NCBI GenBank assembly: GCA_023459215.1
Contig: JAEWVF010000033.1
Location: forward strand, 1-36,789
Direction of reading: 5' to 3'
Length of the DNA: 36,789 nucleotides
Source: Chloroflexota bacterium
Lineage (GTDB): Bacteria; Chloroflexota; Anaerolineae; Anaerolineales; Villigracilaceae
The notes under the pieces are model-generated. The model was given only the letters and a program-made list of their open reading frames with translations, was not told the origin of the DNA and ran no database searches. Numbering within the stretch: position 1 is the first letter of the stretch; each line of letters starts with the position of its first letter. Positions 8,454 through 17,332 of this stretch are shown in pieces. Position numbers and translations under genes: made by a program.

Positions 8454-8912
8454 ATGAATTTCTCTCAAATTACTCCTGATTTATTTATTGGTCCGATGCC
8501 GACCGTGGCGGATTATGACCGCCTGTATGAGTTGGGCGTGCGCCTGGTATTGAATATGCGTTTTGCCAGCCGCCTGCCTGAAGGGATTGTCCAACCGCCT
8601 ATTGAAGTGCTCTGGCTGCGTACGTTTGATAGTCCTTTTACACCGATGCCGCTCAAAACCATTCTGAAGGGCACACATCGCGCCCTGGATGTGATTCGCG
8701 ATGGCGGCAAAATCTACAGCCATTGCGCCAAGGGCCGTCACCGCAGTGTCGTTATGGGCGCAGCCATCCTGATTGCCCAGGGGCACTCCCCGGACGAGGC
8801 CATGCGCTTGATCAAAGAAAAACGCCCGATCTCTGATCCGGGCGTGTTCTACATCAGGAAACGTATTTTCGATTTTGCGCGCCACTGGCACAAACACCAG
8901 GCCAGGGCATAA
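8454..8912 (+). CDS. Dual-specificity-type protein phosphatase
   Basis: 152-residue cysteine phosphatase with the signature HCAKGRHRSV, a CX5R loop (Cys and Arg both present), near residue 91. It opens with ITPDLFIGPMPTVADYDRLYELGVRLVLNM, the typical start of the DSP/tyrosine-phosphatase fold (strand, then 'I-x-N-L/M'). The expected activity is hydrolysis of phosphotyrosine, phosphoserine or a phosphorylated metabolite; the substrate is unknown. There is no Shine-Dalgarno: the ATG follows a TAAAAT box by 6 bases, so the mRNA is probably leaderless. It is a monocistronic unit, closed by a terminator shared with convergent mutS2. Confidence 0.85.
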   Translation: MNFSQITPDLFIGPMPTVADYDRLYELGVRLVLNMRFASRLPEGIVQPPIEVLWLRTFDSPFTPMPLKTILKGTHRALDVIRDGGKIYSHCAKGRHRSVVMGAAILIAQGHSPDEAMRLIKEKRPISDPGVFYIRKRIFDFARHWHKHQARA

Positions 8913-8915
8913 TTG

Positions 8916-8947
8916 AAAAGACGCAGTCGCAAGGGCTGCGTCTTTTT
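8916..8947. terminator. Bidirectional terminator, phosphatase/mutS2
   Basis: Stem GACGCAG / CTGCGTC with a 9-base loop, flanked by AAAA and TTTTT. It can serve both convergent genes. Confidence 0.85.
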
Positions 8948-8950
8948 CGT

Positions 8951-11410
8951 TTAATCCTTGACCATTTTCGCTACCGTCACGCCGTCGCCGCCTTCACTCT
9001 CAAGGCCAATCTCGAAGGTCGCCACCTGCGGATTGGTTTTCAGCGCGGCGCGCACTTCCTGACGCAGTTTGCCGGTGCCCTTGCCGTGAATGATGCGCAC
9101 AAACGGCATGCCTGAAAGGTAAGCCTTGTCGAGATAGTCATCGAGTTTTGCCAGGGCATCCTCGGCCATCATCCCGCGCAGGTCAATCTCCATGCCGGGC
9201 GAGGCTGCCAGCGTAGTCGAAGCCGATTTTCCAGAGTCTTTGGATTTGGTCGGACTCTTGCCCTTGGGTGCTGGGCTATCGAGGGGCGCTTCCTCATCTG
9301 TTTTGCGCTGGATGTCGCCTAGCTTCGCCCTCACCCGCAGACTGCCAATTTGCACTTCGGCCTCGCTCTCGCTCAGGGCGGTGATGATACCCTGTGAGCC
9401 GAGTGTGCGCAGGATTACTTTTTCGCCCAGCTTGAGCGGGGAAAACACATCCGGGGCTTTTTTCTCTTCCCTGGTTTTTCTCTCGACCGGGGCAACCACT
9501 TTCTCTTCAGCTTGTTCCAGCTTTTCTTCGAGTTTTGTCAGCGCTTCCACCGGCTGCTTGACCTTTTGCATCTGCCGTTTTAGCGCATTCAGGTTGCGCT
9601 TCAAGATTTCGACTTCGAGTTCGCCTTCGGCGCGCGCCTTGGCCAGCACTTCGCGGCGTTCATCCTCGATTTTTTCCAGGCGCTCATCCAACTCACGGCG
9701 CAGCTTATGCGCTTCGGCGCGCGCTTTTTCGGCTTTCTGGCGTTCCTTGTGAGCCAGGTTGCGCTGGCGCTTGATATCATCGAGCATATTGTCGGCGCGC
9801 AGCGATTCGGGATTGACCTCGCTCCTCGCCACAGCCAGAATGGAATCGGGGAGTCCGAGTCTCTGGGCAATTGCAATCGCGTTTGAACGTCCCGGAATCC
9901 CGATGGTTAGCTGGTAGGTCGGGCGCAGCGTGCGCAGGTCAAATTCCACGCTGGCGTTGACGATACCGGGCGCGCTATGGGCGTAGGCTTTTAGCTCGGG
10001 GTGGTGAGTCGTGACCAGGGTGGTGATGCGTCGTTCCATCAGGTGGGCCAGGATGGCCCTCGCCAGGGCCGCGCCCTCTTGCGGGTCGGTGCCGGCCCCC
10101 AGTTCATCCAGGATAACCAGAGCCTGCTCATCGGCAGCCTTCAGGATGCGGATGATATTGGTGATGTGGCCCGAAAAAGTGCTCAGCGACTGCTCGATGG
10201 ATTGTTCATCGCCAATATCGGCCCACAGCGCCTCGAAGATGCTTAACGATGAACCGCTCTGGGCCGGGATGTGCAAGCCGCTCTGCGCCATCAGGATCAA
10301 CAAACCAACGGTTTTGAGCGCGACGGTCTTTCCACCGGTGTTTGGCCCGGTGATGATGACCGCGCGAGTCTGATGCGGCATGGTGAAATCGGTCGGGACG
10401 ACAGTTTTCGGATCGAGCAGTGGGTGGCGGGCGTGAATCAGGTTGATCGTGGGATAATGCTCTTCGACCGGGCTGGCTTCGGCTTCTTCTTGTGTCGGCT
10501 TCCTGCGCGGACGCTCGATTTTGGGCTTTTCAACGAAAACCGGTTCTGCCGCGCGAATTTCATCGGCGTATTTGGCGCGCGCAAACGAAAAATCGATCAG
10601 CGCCAGGGCTTCGACACCCCAGATGAGCGGTTCAGCGTGTTCAGCAATTTGCAGGCAGAGCGCAGCCAGCACGCGCCGGATTTCGTCTCGTTCGGCCAAT
10701 TGCAGTTCGCGCCATTTGTTGTTCAATTCCACCACCGCCAGCGGCTCGATGAACAGGGTTGCCCCGGAGGCAGACTGGTCGTGAACGATGGATTTGATGC
10801 GTCCTTTGAATTCCGAGCGCAAGGGAATCACATAGCGCCCGTCGCGCTGGGTGATGAGCGCATCCTGCAGCATCGAGACGGTCGACGAATCGCTGATATA
10901 TTTTTGCAGGCGGCTCATCAGCCGGTCATGAGCCACGCGGATTTCGCCGCGTAGCGAGGCCAGTTTGGGCGAAGCCCCGTCCAGCACATCGCCGCGATCT
11001 GAGATGGTGCGCGAGATGGCATCCACCAGCCCGGAGGGCGTGGGCAGCGCCGTGGCAATATCCGCCAGGCGTGGGAAGTCGGCAGCGCGCTTTTCGAGCA
11101 GTTTTTTGAGTTCACGGGCCGAGATCAGCGTCGATTTGATGTCAAGAATGTCGACCGGCTCGAGCACCCCGCCGCGCCGCGCCAATTCGACCTTGGGGCG
11201 GATATCGTGCGCCCCGCCGATGGTGGCGTCGCTGGTGACGAGCAACATCCGCGCTTCGGTCACTTCCTGTTGGCGCTGACGGATCTCAAGCAGGCTGGTG
11301 GATGGTTGCAGGCCAAGGGCCAGTTCTTTGGATGCTGAGAAACCGCACTGGGCGGCCAGGCGGTCAAGGACTTTGGGATATTCGAGAACGTGCAGGGTTT
11401 TGGAATCCAT
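8951..11410 (-). CDS. mutS2: Endonuclease MutS2
   Basis: MutS-family ATPase with a C-terminal Smr nuclease domain, known for suppressing recombination and, in some bacteria, for ribosome rescue. The 819-residue chain shows a core/clamp region, Walker A GPNTGGKT (about residue 355), FSGHITNI and a Walker B LVILDELGAGTDP, then TLVTTHHPELKAYA, a long charged coiled coil, and a C-terminal Smr domain with DLRGM and HGKGTGKL. The N-terminal mismatch domain of MutS is absent, as expected for MutS2. I prefer the ATG at 11408-11410 (MDSKTLHVLEYPK) because it matches the family start; a GTG at 11437 lying 9 bases after a TAAAAT is an alternative leaderless start. Confidence 0.95.
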   Translation of the reverse strand: MDSKTLHVLEYPKVLDRLAAQCGFSASKELALGLQPSTSLLEIRQRQQEVTEARMLLVTSDATIGGAHDIRPKVELARRGGVLEPVDILDIKSTLISARELKKLLEKRAADFPRLADIATALPTPSGLVDAISRTISDRGDVLDGASPKLASLRGEIRVAHDRLMSRLQKYISDSSTVSMLQDALITQRDGRYVIPLRSEFKGRIKSIVHDQSASGATLFIEPLAVVELNNKWRELQLAERDEIRRVLAALCLQIAEHAEPLIWGVEALALIDFSFARAKYADEIRAAEPVFVEKPKIERPRRKPTQEEAEASPVEEHYPTINLIHARHPLLDPKTVVPTDFTMPHQTRAVIITGPNTGGKTVALKTVGLLILMAQSGLHIPAQSGSSLSIFEALWADIGDEQSIEQSLSTFSGHITNIIRILKAADEQALVILDELGAGTDPQEGAALARAILAHLMERRITTLVTTHHPELKAYAHSAPGIVNASVEFDLRTLRPTYQLTIGIPGRSNAIAIAQRLGLPDSILAVARSEVNPESLRADNMLDDIKRQRNLAHKERQKAEKARAEAHKLRRELDERLEKIEDERREVLAKARAEGELEVEILKRNLNALKRQMQKVKQPVEALTKLEEKLEQAEEKVVAPVERKTREEKKAPDVFSPLKLGEKVILRTLGSQGIITALSESEAEVQIGSLRVRAKLGDIQRKTDEEAPLDSPAPKGKSPTKSKDSGKSASTTLAASPGMEIDLRGMMAEDALAKLDDYLDKAYLSGMPFVRIIHGKGTGKLRQEVRAALKTNPQVATFEIGLESEGGDGVTVAKMVKD

Positions 11411-11611
11411 AAAACTGCTTTCAGTGATGAACGGCACAGAGCTTCTATTTTACACCTTTGCACTGCTACGCGGATTGAATTTTTTCTCGAGACAATGTGA
11501 TCATGATTTCTTATTCAGGCCAAAAAGCCTCGATGATTTCATTTTTAATTTTGCCTGCTGTTTTGTCGTTTTTTATCTGATAGAAGCCGTAAAAAGCCGA
11601 AATTCTGCGCG

Positions 11612-11617
11612 TATAAT
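11612..11617 (+). promoter_or_regulatory. -10 box of the acyltransferase-glycosyltransferase pair
   Basis: TATAAT ends 6 bases before the ATG at 11624, so the transcript is probably leaderless. The rest of the interval 11411-11611 shows no gene; a TAAAAT at 11447-11452 on the minus strand may drive mutS2. Confidence 0.55.
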
Positions 11618-11623
11618 TGCGGC

Positions 11624-12076
11624 ATGTCCATTTACGAACGCCTTGTTTATGCCCGAAAAAGCCGCCTGTTCGGCAAAATTGCTTATTTTTTGTTAAAACT
11701 GCTGGGAGTGGAAATTCCCGTTTCGGTGGCGGTCGGCCCCGGTTTTTTGCTCCATCATGGCGGGGTGGGAGTCGTCATCCACCCGAAGACGGTCATCGGC
11801 GCGCGGGTCGGAATCTACCCCGGAGTCACGCTTGGGCGCGCGGATGTTTACCGTCCGGCGTCTGAGTCGGCTTTCGAAGGCATCCTCGTTGAGGAGGATG
11901 TCATTCTCGGCTCCGGCGCAAAGATTTTGGGCGATAACGGCATCCTGCGCGTTGGGCGCGGAACCATCCTCGGCGCGAATGCCGTCCTGACTGAGGCTAC
12001 CGGCGAAAACGAAATTTGGGCGGGCATCCCGGCCAGGAAAATCGGCCCAAGGCCGGGGAGTGGGTTGAATCAGTGA
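11624..12076 (+). CDS. Hexapeptide-repeat acyltransferase, serine acetyltransferase-like
   Basis: 150-residue left-handed beta-helix protein. Hexapeptide turns are visible from GPGFLLHHGGVGVVIHPKTVIGARVGIYPGVTLGRAD through GILVEEDVILGSGAKILGDNGILRVGRGTILGANAVLTEATGENEIWAGIPARKIG. The catalytic-type His-His-Gly and the closing GIPARKI resemble CysE and sugar/colanic-acid O-acetyltransferases. It lacks the N-terminal helical domain of CysE, and it directly overlaps a glycosyltransferase, so acetylation of a glycan or sugar is as likely as of serine. The start codon follows TATAAT by 6 bases with no Shine-Dalgarno. Confidence 0.82.
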   Translation: MSIYERLVYARKSRLFGKIAYFLLKLLGVEIPVSVAVGPGFLLHHGGVGVVIHPKTVIGARVGIYPGVTLGRADVYRPASESAFEGILVEEDVILGSGAKILGDNGILRVGRGTILGANAVLTEATGENEIWAGIPARKIGPRPGSGLNQ

Positions 12077-13077
12077 CGGAACGGATTTGCATTGTCCCAA
12101 AAGTTCATGGCGTGGGGGGCATGGTTTCATTTCTCCACAAGTTTTCGGCGGCTGTGGAGAAACGCGGGGTGCAGGTTGCGTTTGACTTGGCGGATGCGCC
12201 TTATAGCGCCGTGCTGGTCATTGGCGGGTCGCGCCAACTCCTTTCGCTTTTTCGCGCCCGGCAGCGGGTTGTCCAGCGCCTGGATGGGATCAACTGGATT
12301 CACCGCCGCAAGCCGGTTTCGCTGAAGCACTCCCTGCGCTCCGAGTATGGCAACCTGGTCCTGAGCCTGATCCGTCGTTTTGTAGCCGATCGAATTGTCT
12401 ACCAGAGCGCTTTTTCGCGTGACTGGTGGAACGACTGGTATGGCGAATTGAAAACGCCGTTTTGGGTGGCGCATAACGGGGTCGATTTGGATGTTTACAA
12501 GCCCGTAGCGCGAATTACCCATTCGCGCCACAGGTTGCTGGTGGTCGAAGGTTCGCTGGGCGGCGGCTATGAGGGCGGGCTGGCGAATGCCGTTAGGCTG
12601 GCGGAGGCGGCCTCGGGGCTGGTGTCAAAGCCCCTCGAGCTGGTGGTGGTTGGGGATGTGGACGAGTCGCTCAAGGCGGAGTGGCAAGCCCGCAGCGCGG
12701 TAGCGATCTCGTGGGTCGGCAAAGTCGCGCGGGAGCGCATCCCGCAGTTGATGAACGAGGCCGATGCGTTATTTTCCGCGGATGTATACCCGGCCTGCCC
12801 GAATTCGGTCATTGAGGCGCTGGCTTGCGGCTTGCCGGTGGTTGCTTATGATACTGGCTCGCTCTCGGAACTGGTGCCGGCTTCGGCGGGGTTGATCGCA
12901 GCCTACGGGACGAATCCCTGGAAGCTGGAGACTCCCGTGGTGGAACCGCTGGCGCGTGGTCTGGTGCAGGTGCTCGAAAATCAAGAAAAATTCCGCGCTG
13001 GCGCAAGGGCGCAGGCGGAACTGGCGTTTGGAATCGAGGCGATGACGGAAAAGTATCTGGCGGCGCTGCTGGGTTAG
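12073..13077 (+). CDS. GT4-type glycosyltransferase
   Basis: 334-residue GT-B glycosyltransferase. The N-terminal domain begins ICIVPKVHGVGGMVSFLHKF (nucleotide-sugar glycosyltransferase start), the linker contains VAHNGVDLDVYKP, and the C-terminal domain has SADVYPACPNSVIEALACGLPVVAYDTGSLSEL with the EX7E-type donor-binding motif. I chose the GTG at 12073 because its GTGA overlaps the TGA of the acyltransferase, giving translational coupling; the longer in-frame start lies deep in the upstream gene. It probably acts on a surface glycan with the acyltransferase; donor and acceptor are unknown. Confidence 0.87.
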   Translation: MTERICIVPKVHGVGGMVSFLHKFSAAVEKRGVQVAFDLADAPYSAVLVIGGSRQLLSLFRARQRVVQRLDGINWIHRRKPVSLKHSLRSEYGNLVLSLIRRFVADRIVYQSAFSRDWWNDWYGELKTPFWVAHNGVDLDVYKPVARITHSRHRLLVVEGSLGGGYEGGLANAVRLAEAASGLVSKPLELVVVGDVDESLKAEWQARSAVAISWVGKVARERIPQLMNEADALFSADVYPACPNSVIEALACGLPVVAYDTGSLSELVPASAGLIAAYGTNPWKLETPVVEPLARGLVQVLENQEKFRAGARAQAELAFGIEAMTEKYLAALLG

Positions 13078-13087
13078 CTGCTGCCGG

Positions 13088-13423
13088 TCATTCAAACAGG
13101 TGGTTTGCCAGGGGGATGATGTTTATCAGCGGTTCTTCGTAAGGGTGGACGTTTTTGACGGCCTGGATGGCCTGCTTGACCAGTTCACGCTGACAGTTAA
13201 CCTCGATCTTGTATTCCGTTACGGTGCTGAGTTTGCCGATTTTTCCTTCGAACGGGTTTGCGCCTTCCAGCGGACGGAAAGAACCTGTAACCTGGGTGGT
13301 GGCCATGCAGTGGTCGTAATTGCCGATGACGCCGGCCCCAATTTGCGCCAGGGCCTCGCGCACCTGGCTTACGTGTCCTTGCGGCACGAAGATTTCGAGT
13401 TTGACTTGGCTAAAGTTATCCAT
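13088..13423 (-). CDS. PII/CutA-like domain protein (YqfO insert-domain type)
   Basis: 111 residues from ATG 13421-13423. The sequence VKLEIFVPQGHVSQVREALAQIGAGVIGNYDHC, then FRPLEGANPFEG and HPYEEP near the end, matches the stand-alone version of the domain inserted in NIF3/YqfO proteins, related in fold to CutA and PII. Conserved His-Pro-Tyr-Glu-Glu and Asp-His-Cys suggest ligand or metal binding; the function is not established. It overlaps the end of the upstream esterase gene by 8 bases, so the two are translationally coupled. Confidence 0.85.
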   Translation of the reverse strand: MDNFSQVKLEIFVPQGHVSQVREALAQIGAGVIGNYDHCMATTQVTGSFRPLEGANPFEGKIGKLSTVTEYKIEVNCQRELVKQAIQAVKNVHPYEEPLINIIPLANHLFE

Positions 13424-14330
13424 CCCGGGTTTCCTGATGTGTTTTTGACTCGATAAACCGCCCGATTTCTTCAATCGCGGCTTTGCTCTCGGGGACGAAT
13501 TCGCCGAGCACATGCCAGACGTGCCACATGCCTGTCCAGATTGTGAGCGTAACATCGACCCCGGCGACGCGGGCTTTTTCTGCGGCCATTTGGGCGTCGT
13601 CCAGCAAAATTTCTTCGCTGCCGACCTGAATCAGCAGCGGAGGAAAACCGCGATAATCGGCATAAGCCGGTGAGATGAGCGGATTGGCCGGGTTTTCTGT
13701 CCCTGTATAAAAACCGGCCCACTCGCGCAGCCCTTTGCTGGTCAGCATGGCTTCGCTTTTGGCTTTGGTCTGGTGCGCCTGGCCGCTTAAGGTCAGGTCG
13801 GTCCAGGGTGAGATGCAGACTACTGCCCCTGGGAGCGGCGTTCCACTCTCGCGCAGGGCCAGGACAGTTGCCAGGCTCAATCCGCCGCCAGCGGAATCGC
13901 CCGCGATAACGATGTTCTCAGGACGGTAGCCCTGTTCGAGCAGCCAGCGATGGGCCATTTGGGCATCTTCCAGCGCCGCCGGGAAGGGATGCTCCGGGGC
14001 CAGGCGGTATTCGGGGATCAGCAGATTGGTTTTCAACACCCCGGCCATCTGACCACACAACATGCGGTAGCTGTCGATACTGCCGACAACGTATCCGCCG
14101 CCGTGCAGGAACAGGATGGCCCGTTCCGGGGCGGCTTGAGGCGAGCGCATCCAGGCTGCGGGCAGGCCGTTGAGATTTATCCGTTCAAACTCGACGCCCT
14201 CGGGGGTGCGATTCATCCAAACCGCATTCCGGGCTGTCCGCTCACGGTCTTCTGCGACGGTTAATCGTTGGTTCTTGAAGGTGGCGCGCAACAGGAAATA
14301 CCAGAAACGCGCGCGCAGGCTGATGGGCAT
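13416..14330 (-). CDS. Alpha/beta hydrolase, hormone-sensitive-lipase family esterase
   Basis: 304-residue esterase with the HSL-family oxyanion motif HGGGYV, the nucleophile elbow GDSAGG, a DDAQ region for the acid, and a late HVWHVL for the catalytic His. It likely hydrolyses short acyl esters in the cytoplasm. The ATG at 14328-14330 overlaps the TGA of dihydroorotase (TGATG), which favours it over the TTG one codon upstream. The N-terminus RFWYFLLRATFKNQRLTVAEDRERT is a typical cap helix. Cotranscribed with pyrC; no metabolic link is obvious. Confidence 0.9.
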   Translation of the reverse strand: MPISLRARFWYFLLRATFKNQRLTVAEDRERTARNAVWMNRTPEGVEFERINLNGLPAAWMRSPQAAPERAILFLHGGGYVVGSIDSYRMLCGQMAGVLKTNLLIPEYRLAPEHPFPAALEDAQMAHRWLLEQGYRPENIVIAGDSAGGGLSLATVLALRESGTPLPGAVVCISPWTDLTLSGQAHQTKAKSEAMLTSKGLREWAGFYTGTENPANPLISPAYADYRGFPPLLIQVGSEEILLDDAQMAAEKARVAGVDVTLTIWTGMWHVWHVLGEFVPESKAAIEEIGRFIESKTHQETRDG

Positions 14331-15418
14331 CAATGTCTCACATTCCGACCAAAACCCGGCTGAGCCAGGATTTGACCATCGCGATAGGTTTCCTGTCCGC
14401 GCAGGACGACGCGGGTCACGCGTCCCTTGACCTGCCAGCCTTCGAAGGGCGTCCAGCCGCAGCGTGAGTGCATCTCGCTGGCGCGGATTTCATATTTGGC
14501 GTTCTCATCCACTTCGACCCAGGTTTCGGGCTGTTCGGGCAGTTGGAAGATTTTACGCGGGTTGATCACCGATTTTTGGATAATCTCGTCAAGGGTCAGA
14601 CGGCCTTCGCTGACGGCGGTCAGCAGAAGCGGCAACAGCGTTTCTAGGCCGGGGAAACCGGGCGGGGGATTTTCGCCATCCTTCTCGCTCAGAGTGTGTG
14701 GGGCGTGATCGGTGGCGAAACAGTCGATATAATCCATGTTTTCCCAGAGCGCGTCCACATCGGCTTTGGTGGCCAGGCGCGGGCGGACTTCAGCCCGTCC
14801 GCCGGGCAGGCCGCCGGAACAGCAATCGCAGCCAGCCAGGGCAAGCGGGATGCCGCCATCGGCCAGAAACAGGTGATGCGGGCAAACCTCGCAGGTGACT
14901 TTGATTCCGCGCTGTTTGGCTTCTTTAATTAGCAGGATTTCCTCGCGCAGGGAAATGTGGGCAATGTGGATCGGTTTGTCGAACATCTGCGCCATCCAGA
15001 TGGCGGCGGCCATGCTGCGGCTTTCGGAGTGAGTCACAATCGGAGTTTGGCCCGGCCATTGGCGGAAGTGTTCCAGCCAGAGGCTCATGTCGTCAAGGCG
15101 CAGTTGGCCGAAAGTCGAGTCGAGGTACATCTTCAGCGCGGCGGCTTTTGGGGCCAGCCGGGCGGCTTCGGCGGCATTATCCGGCCCGGCACCGAGATAC
15201 TGGGCATAGTCGCAGCGGGCTTTGGTTTTTGCCGTCGCCAGCACGTCGCTGAGGGTGGTCTCGTCGAAGATGGGCGGTTTGGTATTGGGCATGGCCAGCA
15301 CCATTGTCACCCCGCCGGCCAGGGCCGAGGCGGTGCCGGTGTCGTAATCTTCCTTATGGGTTGCGCCGGGTTCTCGCAGGTGGACATGCGGGTCGATTAA
15401 GCCGGGAAGTTTGATCAT
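14330..15418 (-). CDS. pyrC: Dihydroorotase
   Basis: Amidohydrolase that cyclises carbamoyl-aspartate to dihydroorotate in pyrimidine synthesis. The metal-binding motif DPHVHLREPG is at residues 9-18, AMPNTKPP follows, and FATDHAPHTLSEK near residue 240 gives the later His and Asp ligands. The 362 residues are short for the roughly 430-residue type I enzymes but fit the CAD-like compact forms. The start at 15416-15418 is preceded 3 bases upstream by the end of the DinB-like gene, and the TGA overlaps the esterase start, so the three are likely one transcript. A nucleobase permease and a phosphoribosyltransferase lie upstream. Confidence 0.93.
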   Translation of the reverse strand: MIKLPGLIDPHVHLREPGATHKEDYDTGTASALAGGVTMVLAMPNTKPPIFDETTLSDVLATAKTKARCDYAQYLGAGPDNAAEAARLAPKAAALKMYLDSTFGQLRLDDMSLWLEHFRQWPGQTPIVTHSESRSMAAAIWMAQMFDKPIHIAHISLREEILLIKEAKQRGIKVTCEVCPHHLFLADGGIPLALAGCDCCSGGLPGGRAEVRPRLATKADVDALWENMDYIDCFATDHAPHTLSEKDGENPPPGFPGLETLLPLLLTAVSEGRLTLDEIIQKSVINPRKIFQLPEQPETWVEVDENAKYEIRASEMHSRCGWTPFEGWQVKGRVTRVVLRGQETYRDGQILAQPGFGRNVRH

Positions 15419-15421
15419 GCG

Positions 15422-15823
15422 CTAGGCCCTCATCCCCAACACCTGGCCGTGTTTTGAGATTGGGTGGCTGAGAAAGATGAGCCAGAGCGACCAGCCCATG
15501 CGCAAGCCGGGAACCATTTCCCCGTTTTCAGCGCGGCGATAATCCTGGTCGGTGGCTTCCAGTTTCTCTGCGCTCAGCAGGTTGGGGCGGGTAAACAAAA
15601 TGGCGAACTGTTCCCAGGCGGCAATGTGACCGACCAGTTGCGATATGCTGCGTGGGTCGGTTTCAGAAACAATCTGGGCGGCGCGCTCCGGGGTGATGGC
15701 CGCCAGGGCGGCCAGGTAGTTTTCCAGAACGGTGGTATGCAAAGCGCGCAGCGCCGCATGGCGCTCTTGCGCCGCCAGGGGGATCGAAGCATATAGCTGT
15801 TTTTCAAACTCTTTGATTTCCAT
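15422..15823 (-). CDS. DinB-like protein
   Basis: 133 residues. The segment SISQLVGHIAAWEQFAILF resembles the conserved His-containing helix of DinB/YfiT four-helix proteins, and the C-terminal MGWSLWLIFLSHPISKHGQ has a second possible His ligand. It is shorter than typical members (about 160), with a compressed middle, so it may be a degenerate or unusually short version. Function unknown; relatives include metal-dependent thiol S-transferases. It is the first gene before pyrC. Confidence 0.62.
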   Translation of the reverse strand: MEIKEFEKQLYASIPLAAQERHAALRALHTTVLENYLAALAAITPERAAQIVSETDPRSISQLVGHIAAWEQFAILFTRPNLLSAEKLEATDQDYRRAENGEMVPGLRMGWSLWLIFLSHPISKHGQVLGMRA

Positions 15824-15853
15824 ACCAACTTCTCGCCGAAAAAAGATGAGTTC

Positions 15854-15868
15854 CTTGTAGTATACAAG
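15854..15868. promoter_or_regulatory. Small palindrome, possible operator
   Basis: CTTGTA and TACAAG arms around a 3-base centre, located upstream of the DinB-like gene and next to the permease terminator. The role as an operator is only a suggestion. Confidence 0.35.
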
Positions 15869-15905
15869 AAAACAGGTACTCAGGGGTATTCCTGGTACCT
15901 GTTTT
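15869..15905 (-). terminator. Terminator of the permease gene
   Basis: Arms AAAACAGGTAC and GTACCTGTTTT enclose a further CAGG/CCTG pairing with a one-base bulge. It follows the permease stop by about 30 bases and ends in a short T-run on either strand. Confidence 0.7.
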
Positions 15906-15933
15906 CCAAATTTGCAAACAACCGAAATGGTGA

Positions 15934-17283
15934 TTATTCAGCCGGTTTGAAGATGACAAAAATCAGGCTGACGAGAATGCCGCAGATGGCGGCAAAAACG
16001 ATGGCCGGGATGCCGGCTGGGAAGAGCACCGGGATTTGGAAGGGGAACAGCCCATCGGGCAAGGCCAGGTTGCCGCCGATGCCGGTGACAAGGATGATCG
16101 CGCCAATCGCCAGGTTTTTCGGGTCGAACAGGTTGACCTTTTCGGACTGGATGAGCGCCACACCCTGCATACCGATCACGCCGAACAGGTAGATGGCCAG
16201 GCCGCCTGTCACCGCGACCGGAATGCTGTTGACGATGCCGGCCAGTTTACCGACAAAACCGAGCAGGACGGCGATCACACCGGCGGTCATCAGCACTGGC
16301 ACGGAGTAGTTGCGGGTGATGGCCATCAGTGAGTTGTTTTCGCCGTAGTTGGTGCCAGCTGCGCCGCCCAGGAAGCCGACGATCACGTCATCGGTGCCAT
16401 CAGCGACCAGGTTCAAGCCAATCAGTTCTTTGATATTGAGCGGTTTTTTGCCGAGTTCGTGGGCCAGTTCATCGATGTACAGACTCATCTGGTACAGGTG
16501 GGCGGTGCTTTCGGGGATGGTGGCGATGGCAATCAGGGCGATACTGACCACCAGACCCCAGGCGTTCGGGTCGGTAAAGGCTGGGAAGGTGATGGCCGGC
16601 ATCCGGATCCAATCGGCATTGGTGATGGCGCTATAGTCGATGATGCCCAACGCCGCTGAAACGGCATAGCCAACCAGCGCGCCGAACAGGATCGGCAACA
16701 TGCCCAACAGGCCTTTGCCGCGCAGGTAAACCGAGAACAGGATGGTGGCAATCAGGGTAACGAAGGCAACCAGCCAGTTCGCCCCGGCCATGTTGAGCGC
16801 TGCCCCTGAGAGGGCCACGCCGATAACAACCGCCATCGAGCCGGTCACGATGGGCGGCAGGACACGGTCGAGAGCGGCTTTGCCCAGGCGCATAATCAGC
16901 AAACCGACCAGGATGTTGACGATACCGGTGCCGATGATGCCGACCTGTACCAGGCGAACACCTTCGGGGCAGTAGACGGTTTCCGGGTTGCTGAAGCAAT
17001 CCCCGGCGTACAGGCTCATTGCCGTTACAACCACGGCAATATACGAGAAGGACGAGCCATAATACATCGGGATTTTGCGCTGCGAAACCAGCAGGGCGAT
17101 GATGGTTCCAATCCCGCTCGCCAGCAGGGTGACGCCGACATCGAACTTGGTCAGGATGGCGACCAGCACGGTGGCTGGGAACATGGTCAACACCTGCTGG
17201 AAGCCGAGGCTGATCATGGCTCCCAAAGGCGGAGTGTCGGCGGGCAGGAAGCCCATAACATTGGATTTTGTTGCTTTGGACAT
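15934..17283 (-). CDS. Uracil/xanthine permease (NCS2 family)
   Basis: 449-residue integral membrane nucleobase:cation symporter with about 13-14 hydrophobic segments. NCS2 hallmarks are the N-terminal LGFQQVLTMFPATVLVA, YYGSSFSYIAV, LPPIVTGSMAVVIGVALSG, and IPESTAHLYQMSLYIDELAHELGK, which contains the substrate-binding Glu. GGAAGTNYGENNSLMAITRNYS follows. The neighbourhood (dihydroorotase, phosphoribosyltransferase) favours uracil as substrate, but purine permeases are close relatives. I chose the ATG at 17281-17283 with AAGGAG 7 bases upstream; an in-frame extension would read through the attenuator hairpin. Its leader carries a promoter and an intrinsic terminator, so expression is probably attenuated. 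Confidence 0.92.
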   Translation of the reverse strand: MSKATKSNVMGFLPADTPPLGAMISLGFQQVLTMFPATVLVAILTKFDVGVTLLASGIGTIIALLVSQRKIPMYYGSSFSYIAVVVTAMSLYAGDCFSNPETVYCPEGVRLVQVGIIGTGIVNILVGLLIMRLGKAALDRVLPPIVTGSMAVVIGVALSGAALNMAGANWLVAFVTLIATILFSVYLRGKGLLGMLPILFGALVGYAVSAALGIIDYSAITNADWIRMPAITFPAFTDPNAWGLVVSIALIAIATIPESTAHLYQMSLYIDELAHELGKKPLNIKELIGLNLVADGTDDVIVGFLGGAAGTNYGENNSLMAITRNYSVPVLMTAGVIAVLLGFVGKLAGIVNSIPVAVTGGLAIYLFGVIGMQGVALIQSEKVNLFDPKNLAIGAIILVTGIGGNLALPDGLFPFQIPVLFPAGIPAIVFAAICGILVSLIFVIFKPAE

Positions 17284-17332
17284 GGCATTCTCCTTGAAAA
17301 AACTTGTTGATAATGATGACCGGCAAACAGGC